Shown piece by piece: positions 1 through 6,099 of a stretch of 6,204 nucleotides of DNA. A program made the translations under genes and the position numbers. The first letter of the stretch is position 1, and each line of letters starts with the position of its first letter. Where the stretch lies: the NCBI GenBank assembly GCA_947624695.1, contig CANQLN010000066.1:1-6204 (forward strand), given 5' to 3'. A model generated the notes under the pieces. It saw only the letters and a list, made by a program, of their open reading frames with translations. It was not told the DNA's origin and did no database searches. This DNA comes from an uncultured Bacilli bacterium (GTDB taxonomy: Bacteria; Bacillota_I; Bacilli_A; RF39; UBA660).

Positions 1-49
1 AAAGAACGTGTTATAAAATTAGGTACAATAATTTTATAACACGTTCTTT
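1..49. repeat. Perfect 21-bp inverted repeat with 7-base loop
   Basis: Bases 1-21 and 29-49 are exact reverse complements around the loop GGTACAA. The arms begin with AAAGAACGTG and end with CACGTTCTTT. The left arm starts at the first base of the window, so the true repeat may be longer. It lies downstream of the 506-aa gene and of its own terminator. It could be a bidirectional terminator for a convergent gene to the left, an end of a small mobile repeat, or a structured RNA element. There is only a short T run after the right arm, so a plain rho-independent terminator for rightward transcription is not well supported. Confidence 0.75.
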
Positions 50-127
50 CGTATACTCAAGACGTGCCATAAAATACTTAACATTATAACACTCATTTGA
101 CACTTTCTGAATTTAAATTATACAAAA

Positions 128-146
128 GAATGTCAAATTGACATTC
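128..146. promoter_or_regulatory. 19-bp operator-like palindrome
   Basis: The 9-bp arms GAATGTCAA and TTGACATTC flank a single central A and pair perfectly. A third TTGACA copy lies at 97-102. On the plus strand, TTGACA 97-102 is followed after 16 bases by TATACA (119-124), a weak sigma-A-like pair placing a start near the palindrome. No plus-strand gene follows, so this could be a repressor site for an antisense or small RNA transcript, or simply a hairpin in the 3' region of the leftward transcript. The palindrome is seen directly; the regulatory role is inferred. Confidence 0.35.
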
Positions 147-168
147 CGTTCTTATTTTTAAAACATTT

Positions 169-194
169 AAAAAACTGATATTGCTATCAGTTTT
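169..194 (-). terminator. Intrinsic terminator containing the stop codon of the 506-aa gene
   Basis: Read on the minus strand, a perfect 10-bp stem AAAACTGATA / TATCAGTTTT with loop GCAA runs into six Ts. The TGA stop at 187-189 sits in the 5' arm of the stem, and the next in-frame codon is TAG, giving tandem stops. This ends the murD transcription unit. Confidence 0.8.
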
Positions 195-1707
195 GCGTAT
201 TATTAGTATTTGTCGAATTAGTGGTATTATTTTGATTATTATTATTTGTAGTTGTTTCTACTTTTTTATAAGAACAAGTATATTTTAAATTAGTTTCAAA
301 ATAACTTTTTATGGTGCTATATTTAGCAAGATTATCTTTACCATATTCTTTTTCCGCATCTTCAACATTTTTAATAGCCTTAAAAGTAATGGTTGGATTA
401 GTTTCTAAATCATCAAACTTAATTTCATCAGAAGTAATATTATTAACAGTTATTGTCTTATTAGCTTGATATTCTTCAACTAAATTATTATATTCATCAC
501 GATCATTAAATTTAAAGGCAATTTCTTCATAAATAATATTAGCAAAGTCATTACTATTTTCCCCATTTAAATCCGCAATCGCAAATCTTTCAGATGTTAC
601 CATAGTTTTGTTATCAGCTAAAGTTTCTTCTTTAGAACAAGTAATAAATCCTTTAACTACATAATCTAAAACTACTAAAGTTCCTTCTACTTCAATGGAC
701 TTACCGCTTTCATTTGTAACTTTAATCTTAACAGTTTTAGTCCCAGCTTCACCACTTAATAAAGACTTAACTTCATCTTCGGAAACAAATTCATAAGTTA
801 AACTAGAGTCATCACTAGTGGCAAATTCTTTAGCCTCAAGGGACTCATTTTTACTTTTATAAACAGTTTTTAAAGCTACTTCTAAAACTGAATTATCGAC
901 AACTGATACTTTTCCTTGCCGATGAGTTTCCCCACAAGTAATTGTATAAGTATATTCTCCAACTTTAGATGTATCTACTTCACTAGTATCTACACCACAA
1001 CTAGCAATATCAGTTCCTGTAACTGTGGCATAATCACCATTAGTACTAGGTAATTCATCTCCTAAATTAACTTCAAAATTTTTAGGTTCAATAGATATCT
1101 TAGCTACTTTATTATTTAATAAATCGGTATATTTTAAAACATAAAATGTTCCAAAGCCAACTGCCGCTAAAACAACTAAAATTATAATTATAAATACTAG
1201 TTTATTAGTTTTCTTTTCTGGTTTCTTTTCTGGTTCAAAAGATATAGGAGGGGTTGTTCCTATGTTATTTGCACTTTCAAATCCCGGCATCATTCCATTA
1301 GGATTACCTATCGTATTAGGATTAGTATATGCTGGTTCCGGAGTTACCGGAAGTGGTTCAGGCATCCCTGGATTAGCATTAGGCATTACCGGCGTAACTG
1401 GCGGTACAACCTCTGGAGTTACTGGCGGTACATTTGCGGGATTTGGTCCCTCTACTGGTGCACTTGGCATTGGTGCCGGTGGAACATTTACTGGTCCCGG
1501 ACTTACCGGCGTTGGGTTTACCTCTTCTCTTGGTATCGGATTTGACATAGGTTGCACTGGCGATACAGGTTGTACCGGTGGAACTGGTTGGTTTAAATTT
1601 TCTACTCCTCCACTAGGATTATTAAGCGGTTGCGGATTAGGAATTGGTGCTCCATTAGGATCAACACTACCTAAAACTGTCCCATTTAAATTATTATTAT
1701 CATTCAT
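187..1707 (-). CDS. Single-pass membrane protein: proline-rich cytoplasmic region, Ig-like extracellular domains
   Basis: A 506-aa protein of unknown function. Residues 1-15 are Asn-rich and residues 20-165 are a low-complexity Pro/Val/Asn region with PV, PPVTP and PNP motifs. A Lys-rich stretch (161-169) precedes one membrane helix (about 170-191), so the proline-rich part is predicted cytoplasmic and the rest outside. Residues 202-272 look like a bacterial Ig-like domain (group 3/DUF5011 style): 'VNLGDELP', 'VDTSKVGEYTYTITCG', ending 'VSVVD', with C237 and C258 likely bonded. Residues 273-348 look like a second such repeat ending 'VVLD'. Residues 349-481 are an unrecognised domain with C357 and C478, followed by an Asn/Thr tail. 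The start is supported by AAGGGG at 1717-1722, 9 bases upstream. It lies 38 bases after murD on the same strand and is probably co-transcribed, suggesting but not proving an envelope role. The Pro codons locally raise GC. Confidence 0.85.
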   Translation of the reverse strand: MNDNNNLNGTVLGSVDPNGAPIPNPQPLNNPSGGVENLNQPVPPVQPVSPVQPMSNPIPREEVNPTPVSPGPVNVPPAPMPSAPVEGPNPANVPPVTPEVVPPVTPVMPNANPGMPEPLPVTPEPAYTNPNTIGNPNGMMPGFESANNIGTTPPISFEPEKKPEKKTNKLVFIIIILVVLAAVGFGTFYVLKYTDLLNNKVAKISIEPKNFEVNLGDELPSTNGDYATVTGTDIASCGVDTSEVDTSKVGEYTYTITCGETHRQGKVSVVDNSVLEVALKTVYKSKNESLEAKEFATSDDSSLTYEFVSEDEVKSLLSGEAGTKTVKIKVTNESGKSIEVEGTLVVLDYVVKGFITCSKEETLADNKTMVTSERFAIADLNGENSNDFANIIYEEIAFKFNDRDEYNNLVEEYQANKTITVNNITSDEIKFDDLETNPTITFKAIKNVEDAEKEYGKDNLAKYSTIKSYFETNLKYTCSYKKVETTTNNNNQNNTTNSTNTNNTQN

Positions 1708-1716
1708 TTCATCGAG

Positions 1717-1722
1717 CCCCTT
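1717..1722 (-). promoter_or_regulatory. Ribosome binding site of the 506-aa gene
   Basis: AAGGGG lies 9 bases before the ATG in the 38-base gap after murD. No promoter-like pair stands out in that gap, which favours read-through from murD. Confidence 0.65.
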
Positions 1723-1745
1723 TTACTACTATAACAATTATATCT

Positions 1746-3068
1746 TTAATCGAATAATTTTTCAACTAATTTTTTAAATTCTTCGCCTCTTGTTTCAAAT
1801 TTATCATATTGATCCCAAGAAGCACTTGCCGGAGATAATAAAACTATTTCTTCATCTAAAGCATCTTTTTTAATTTCTTTCATCGCTTTTTCTAATGTTT
1901 GACAATTCTTCCAAGGAATATTTTGACTATCAGCATAAGCTCCTACTCTTTCACTTACTTCTCCTATAGCATAGATTCTAATAACTTTATGAATTTCTTT
2001 ATTAAGTTCATTAAAATCTTGACTTCTTTCCTTTCCCCCTAAAATTAAATTAACTTTCCCTTTCATTGTTTGTAAAGCAATTAAAGTTGAAGTTGGATTA
2101 GTAGCTTTAGAATCATTAAAGAATTTAAGAGAACTTTTACTATCAACAACTTCTAAACGATGCTCTACTCCATTAAAATTTTTTAAATAATTTTTTATAA
2201 TATCTAAATCCCAAGCAAATTCTTTTAAAACTAAAAGGGAAGCTAAAATATTCTCATAATTATGATTTCCTTTTATCTTAATATCACATAATTTAATAAC
2301 TAAATTACCCTCAATAAAAAGACCTTCTTCATTATAATAATTATTTTCATCATTAAAATAATATTTTGTTGACTTAATATCTTCCGTAATTTTTAAACTA
2401 TCTTTATTTTGTTTATTAATATAAGCTTTATCACTACTAGTATGATGATTAAATATTTTTTTCTTAACATTTATATAATTTTCATAATAACCATGAAAAT
2501 CTAAATGCGTCGGACAAAGATTAGTTAAAATGCTATAATCTGTTTTAAAATCTTTTAAATTATATAATTGATGATCAGATATTTCTAACACTAAAACACT
2601 ATCTTTTGTCACTTTATCTAAAACATCACATAAAGGATAACCTATATTGCCTCCTAAAATAGCCGGAATATGATGTAATTTTAATAAATCATATAACATA
2701 GTAGTAGTTGTTGTTTTCCCATTAGAGCCAGTTATCCCAATTATTTTTACCCCTTTAGGTAGATAATGATATGCGACTTCCATTTCATTTTCTACTGGTA
2801 TATTTAAACTAAGAGCTTTTAAAACACAAGGTTGATGGGGTTCAATTCCGGGGTTTTTAATTAAGACATCAAAACTTTCATCTAAAATTTCTTTTCCTGT
2901 TTCACTTTGAACAAATTTAACATTTAAGCCTTCTAATGTTTTTAAAATATCTAAAGATTGTTCTTGTTTGTCAGTAACAATCACTTCATTTTTACTAGCT
3001 AATAATTTAGCAACAGCCATCCCACTTTTAGATAATCCCAATACTAATATTTTTTTATTTTCTAACAT
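1746..3068 (-). CDS. murD: UDP-N-acetylmuramoyl-L-alanine--D-glutamate ligase (MurD)
   Basis: A cytoplasmic ligase that adds D-glutamate to UDP-MurNAc-L-Ala using ATP, the second amino-acid step of the peptidoglycan stem peptide. The 440 aa is close to the usual family length (about 440-450) and all three Mur ligase domains are present. Motifs in order: GLSKSG (11-16) in the UMP-binding domain; NPGIE (72-76); P-loop GITGSNGKTTT (111-121); GGNIG (139-143); EISDHQL (162-168); HLDFHG (188-193) followed by the KKK stretch 202-204, where the family's carbamylated Lys lies; GNHNYEN (267-273); EHRLE (302-306); NDSKATN (318-324); LGGKERSQDF (343-352); and SPASASWDQYDKFETRGEEF (402-421) in the C-terminal domain. 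By alignment E162 and H188 are the expected metal ligands. Several blocks differ from the textbook form (SDHQL for SSFQL, NPG for SPG, SASWDQ for CASFDQ), but no essential motif is lost, so it is probably active. No other cell-wall cluster genes are visible next to it. Confidence 0.97.
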   Translation of the reverse strand: MLENKKILVLGLSKSGMAVAKLLASKNEVIVTDKQEQSLDILKTLEGLNVKFVQSETGKEILDESFDVLIKNPGIEPHQPCVLKALSLNIPVENEMEVAYHYLPKGVKIIGITGSNGKTTTTTMLYDLLKLHHIPAILGGNIGYPLCDVLDKVTKDSVLVLEISDHQLYNLKDFKTDYSILTNLCPTHLDFHGYYENYINVKKKIFNHHTSSDKAYINKQNKDSLKITEDIKSTKYYFNDENNYYNEEGLFIEGNLVIKLCDIKIKGNHNYENILASLLVLKEFAWDLDIIKNYLKNFNGVEHRLEVVDSKSSLKFFNDSKATNPTSTLIALQTMKGKVNLILGGKERSQDFNELNKEIHKVIRIYAIGEVSERVGAYADSQNIPWKNCQTLEKAMKEIKKDALDEEIVLLSPASASWDQYDKFETRGEEFKKLVEKLFD

Positions 3069-3075
3069 AAAATCA

Positions 3076-3087
3076 CTCTTTCCCCTT
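3076..3087 (-). promoter_or_regulatory. Ribosome binding region of murD
   Basis: AAAGAG (3076-3081) sits 7 bases before the ATG and is the best-spaced site. A second purine run AAGGGG (3082-3087) is 13 bases away, rather far. If transcription starts near 3082, as the -10 box suggests, only the nearer site would be fully inside the mRNA. Confidence 0.5.
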
Positions 3088-3088
3088 A

Positions 3089-3118
3089 ATTATATACTTA
3101 ATAGTGAAAAAAAAGCAA
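3089..3118 (-). promoter_or_regulatory. Candidate sigma-A promoter of murD
   Basis: A perfect TATAAT -10 box lies at 3089-3094 on the minus strand. TTGCTT at 3113-3118, 18 bases upstream, is a poor but possible -35. That -35 lies inside the stem of the preceding terminator, and the terminator's T run forms part of the spacer. The predicted start, near 3082, would give a leader of about 14 bases. Confidence 0.45.
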
Positions 3119-3133
3119 TTAAATGCTTCTTTT
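3107..3133 (-). terminator. Intrinsic terminator of the paralogous surface-protein operon
   Basis: On the minus strand AAGCA (3124-3128) pairs with TGCTT (3113-3117) around the loop TTTAAT. The stem can extend to about 10 bp with flanking A-T pairs and one G-U pair, and it runs into a T tract. It lies 67 bases after the stop of the 469-aa gene. The core stem is short and AT-rich, so it may be leaky. Confidence 0.65.
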
Positions 3134-3199
3134 ATCTTCTAAATATTTTCAAATTTATATATTTTTTACTTTATTATTTATATCTTATCTATTCTAAAA

Positions 3200-4609
3200 T
3201 CAATTAACTATTCTATAAGGAATATCTTCTGTACCTTTACCAAATAATAGTATATCAGATGATAGATAGAAGACAGGTCGAACATAGCTGTGTCCAATAT
3301 TTGTACGTTCCCACCTGAGTTTACTCCGATAGATAAACCATACTTCAGAACAACCGCGAAAGCCCAATCTACTCATTGTCCACTCGTCATAATCTCTACT
3401 TCCTGTTATTCCATTAGTAACGTTAAGCCAATTTTTATAATTCGTTACTCCAGCATTAACATAATCTGTTGCATACATTAACCCGATATAGCCGGTTGCG
3501 GTTCCTTCACTTATTGATTCTGAAGTTGGATTTGATGGAGGCCATGGATATGAATCACCAACTTCCATATTAACTTCCATATTCCAGGTATGATCTTCTA
3601 TCAAGACTTTTATTCTTTCATTTATGGAATTATAAAATGTACTATTTAATTCTTTATATAAATCTGATTCATTCCATTTTACTTCTATAGTATCATCACT
3701 ATGCCATTGCTTTGCACCAATATTTTTAGCTTTGATAACTTTTAATTGACCTTCTTCTGTGGCTCCGATTATTCTATACATGTTTTCAGCATCTTCACAT
3801 GTATCTTCTTCGGTTGGCCCTAAACATATAAAATTATTGTTTACTTTACTTGCTGTCCCTCTGAATCTATATAATTCATCTACTAATACTTTTTCTTCTC
3901 CTGTTTTTCCTCTAGCATAATATTGCCCACCTTTTTTGTCTAGCATCTCTAATGGTGGTAAGGCTTTACTAGCTTCACATTCAAAATTAGGTATACTTAC
4001 TTTAATACTCATATTTTTATTTGCTAAATATGATTGATCTCTATTATCATTATTAAATTTTAAATAGGCTTTGATATATGCTGGATTAACATCACCATAT
4101 AATTCAAATTCTATAGTTTTCCCATCACTTGGAAAATTTTTTAAATCTATTTCTTCTTCTTTTCCATCATATATAATTCCTAATGTTAAATCATCTTTTT
4201 GGATTGTTTCTATGTCTTTAGATTCTAATTTAATGGTAGCTTTACAAGTTTGTGGCTCTACTTCTGTTCCATTTATATTTATAGTTCCTAAATTTTTAGT
4301 TCCATCTTCTTTATCATCAGCATGACTTTTTTCTGATTCAGTTGTAGCATAATAATCTTCTAAGTTATTATAAGCCATATCATCAGTATTAATATTTAAA
4401 CGAAAATTCTCTATTTTACCTGATAAAGTTATATTATTAGCTTCTCCAGCAGTTATCATTATTTTAGTAGTAGTTTCTCCACTTGTTTGTAAAGTATAGA
4501 AGGCATATGATACTCCCACAACTGAAAGGACTAAGACACATACCATAACTATAATAGCTATTATTAATTTTCTTTTATTTTTACTTTTACTATTATTATT
4601 TTCATTCAT
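3200..4609 (-). CDS. Membrane-anchored surface protein with variable DUF6273/C-type-lectin-like C terminus (second paralog)
   Basis: A 469-aa protein of unknown function, paralogous over its full length to the gene just upstream. A Lys-rich start and one membrane helix (about 14-36) end in SYAFYT, recalling the signal segments of SipW/TasA-type surface proteins; whether it is cleaved is unknown. Residues 40-212 form a beta-rich domain with C122 and C211 probably bonded and the shared block DQS-LANK near 191-198. From about 240 there is a second domain: LYRF, NNFICLGP (258-265; C262 and C271), MYRIIGA (277-283), LKVIKA (289-294), LNSTFYNS (321-328), IGLMYATDY (375-383), DEWTMSR (408-414) and VRPVFYLS (443-450). 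This motif order resembles DUF6273-type domains, possibly C-type-lectin/FGE-like in fold (inference). Residues 415-444 are an unusual island: all five Arg codons there are CGC, CGG, AGG, CGT or CGA, whereas 10 of 11 elsewhere in the gene are AGA. The start is fixed by GAGGG 7 bases upstream, inside the preceding gene's end. Confidence 0.85.
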   Translation of the reverse strand: MNENNNSKSKNKRKLIIAIIVMVCVLVLSVVGVSYAFYTLQTSGETTTKIMITAGEANNITLSGKIENFRLNINTDDMAYNNLEDYYATTESEKSHADDKEDGTKNLGTININGTEVEPQTCKATIKLESKDIETIQKDDLTLGIIYDGKEEEIDLKNFPSDGKTIEFELYGDVNPAYIKAYLKFNNDNRDQSYLANKNMSIKVSIPNFECEASKALPPLEMLDKKGGQYYARGKTGEEKVLVDELYRFRGTASKVNNNFICLGPTEEDTCEDAENMYRIIGATEEGQLKVIKAKNIGAKQWHSDDTIEVKWNESDLYKELNSTFYNSINERIKVLIEDHTWNMEVNMEVGDSYPWPPSNPTSESISEGTATGYIGLMYATDYVNAGVTNYKNWLNVTNGITGSRDYDEWTMSRLGFRGCSEVWFIYRSKLRWERTNIGHSYVRPVFYLSSDILLFGKGTEDIPYRIVN

Positions 4610-4612
4610 ATA

Positions 4613-6085
4613 TTATCCCTCACTTATAATAAATGGATTATTTTCTGTTCCTCTTCCAAGTAAGTTGATATCTGGACTTAGGTAAAAGACTGGGCGAATC
4701 GGAAGAAGTGATCCAACTCCATGATGTTCGTTATACGACATCGACAACGGACCATTCCACATGCCCATATACCAAGAGCAATTAGTGTTAAATGAGTCAA
4801 GTCCATATCTTGTCATTGTCCATTCATCATCAGAAGTACTAGGACTTATGCTAGCACCATTAGGTGCATATAACCAATTATAACTTTCATCTAATATATC
4901 TTCTTTATCATATTGGTTTGAATGATAAAAATCACTGGCATACATTAAACCTATTGAATAGGAATTATTTGTTACTGGTTCTACTTCTTCCTCTGGTGGA
5001 CATATTCTTGGATTATCACAAGAATATGTCACATTTCCTTTATACCATTTAACACTTGGTATTTTATCTTTTATTCTTTGCTCTATAGTATCATAAAATG
5101 TTTCATTTAAATATTTTTGAACACTGGCTTCATCCCAATCAATATCACCAGCTCCACTTGAATGCCATCTTTGGCTTTCTGGTAATTGAAAAGCTTTAAT
5201 TACTTTTAGATAACCAGCTTCTAAACCATATGAACTTTGATTATTTGAGCCATCGGTTACTCCAATGATTCGATATAAGTAATTCTTTTTATCTTCATCA
5301 GTAGCACAGGTATTTCCTTCTGGTCCTAAACATATAAAGTTATTTGTTACCTCTTCATCATTTCCATAATATCTATATAAGCCATTTACAGCTTCATCTT
5401 GGAGAGTTTTGACACCTGTTTCTCCTTTGGCATATTTTTTCAATACCACAAAGGCATTTTTTTCTATTTCACATTTAAAATCTGTAATGCTAACATTAGC
5501 ATTTAAGGTTTTATTAGCTAATCCACTCTGATCTGTTTCTTGATTAGTAAATTTTAAATAGGATTTGATTGGTTCTATACTTTTTAAACTAAAATTAAAT
5601 GTAGAATTAGTTAAGTTTTCTGATAAATCAAATGATTTGGTTGTTTCTCCTTGAGATATAACCAATACAAAATCATTAGTTTTTAATTTGTCTTTCATAT
5701 CACCACTTAATTCTATATTAAGTGTGGCATTACACGTATAATTATCTACTAAACTCTGAGTATCTATATTACCTATTGCTATAGTTCCAGTCTCTTGATC
5801 TGTTTCGTAATTTTTGCTATCAGAAGTAGTTCCATAATAAACATTACCTACTTTACTTGTAGACATATCTGATACAGCTAAATGAAGTTTATAATTTGCT
5901 ACTCCTCCGGTTATTGATATATCTTTTTTATTTTCAGTGGTAATACTTATATCAGTATCTTCTGAGTTATTTATTACATTAGTTGTAAAAAAAGCATAGG
6001 TGGCACTTATTACAACTACTAGTAATAATAATACCGCTATCATTGTAACTATTATTACTTTCTTTTTATTATTTTCATTTACCAT
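4613..6085 (-). CDS. Membrane-anchored surface protein with variable DUF6273/C-type-lectin-like C terminus (first paralog)
   Basis: A 490-aa protein of unknown function, first gene of the tandem pair. Lys residues 7-9 precede a membrane helix (about 10-30) ending in ATYAFFT, giving an N-in, C-out anchor or an unusual signal segment. A beta-rich domain follows (about 40-206), with C118 and C205 aligning with the paralog's cysteine pair and the shared DQSGLANK block (185-192). The second domain has LYRYYG (236-241), NNFICLGP (248-255; C252 and C260), YLYRIIGV (269-276), LKVIKA (293-298), YLNETFYDT (325-333), IGLMYASDF (378-386), DEWTMTRYG (420-428) and IRPVFYLS (463-470). It has an extra cysteine pair, C356 and C362, in a loop the paralog lacks. 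The stretch 427-462 between the last two motifs shares almost nothing with the paralog and uses TCG and CCG codons, unusual for this AT-rich gene. Surface binding or adhesion is a guess from architecture. AAGGAG 8 bases upstream supports the start. Confidence 0.85.
   Translation of the reverse strand: MVNENNKKKVIIVTMIAVLLLLVVVISATYAFFTTNVINNSEDTDISITTENKKDISITGGVANYKLHLAVSDMSTSKVGNVYYGTTSDSKNYETDQETGTIAIGNIDTQSLVDNYTCNATLNIELSGDMKDKLKTNDFVLVISQGETTKSFDLSENLTNSTFNFSLKSIEPIKSYLKFTNQETDQSGLANKTLNANVSITDFKCEIEKNAFVVLKKYAKGETGVKTLQDEAVNGLYRYYGNDEEVTNNFICLGPEGNTCATDEDKKNYLYRIIGVTDGSNNQSSYGLEAGYLKVIKAFQLPESQRWHSSGAGDIDWDEASVQKYLNETFYDTIEQRIKDKIPSVKWYKGNVTYSCDNPRICPPEEEVEPVTNNSYSIGLMYASDFYHSNQYDKEDILDESYNWLYAPNGASISPSTSDDEWTMTRYGLDSFNTNCSWYMGMWNGPLSMSYNEHHGVGSLLPIRPVFYLSPDINLLGRGTENNPFIISEG
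4617..4621 (-). promoter_or_regulatory. Ribosome binding site inside the end of the upstream paralog
   Basis: GAGGG lies in the last two codons of the 490-aa gene, 7 bases before the ATG of the 469-aa gene. With only 3 bases between stop and start, the two genes are very likely translationally coupled and made in a fixed ratio. Confidence 0.7.
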
Positions 6086-6093
6086 AACTTTTT

Positions 6094-6099
6094 CTCCTT
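6094..6099 (-). promoter_or_regulatory. Strong ribosome binding site of the 490-aa gene
   Basis: A perfect AAGGAG lies 8 bases before the ATG and is the strongest site in the window. It suggests high translation of the surface-protein operon. Confidence 0.8.

Noticed and set aside
1262..1777. Plus-strand 171-aa Gly-rich open frame
   Set aside because: It is the reverse complement of the proline-rich coding region (CCN read as GGN), has only low-complexity sequence, and overlaps a well-supported gene and the murD end.
2968..3207. Plus-strand 79-aa frame opposite the murD start
   Set aside because: It lies antisense to murD and across the terminator/promoter gap, with Phe/Tyr/Leu-rich composition typical of AT-rich non-coding DNA and no clear ribosome site.
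3290..5052. Plus-strand short frames at 3290-3481, 4071-4325 and 4864-5052
   Set aside because: All are antisense to the paralogous surface genes, show no recognisable motif, and are explained by the coding strand.
3200..6085. A complete diversity-generating retroelement
   Set aside because: Only variable-region-like islands are seen. No reverse transcriptase, accessory gene or template repeat was found on either strand of the window, so the system itself is not annotated.
3200..6085. Calling the paralogs TasA/camelysin or SipW substrates
   Set aside because: Only the short TYAFFT/SYAFYT segment after the helix is reminiscent. The rest does not match, and no SipW-type peptidase is present in the window.
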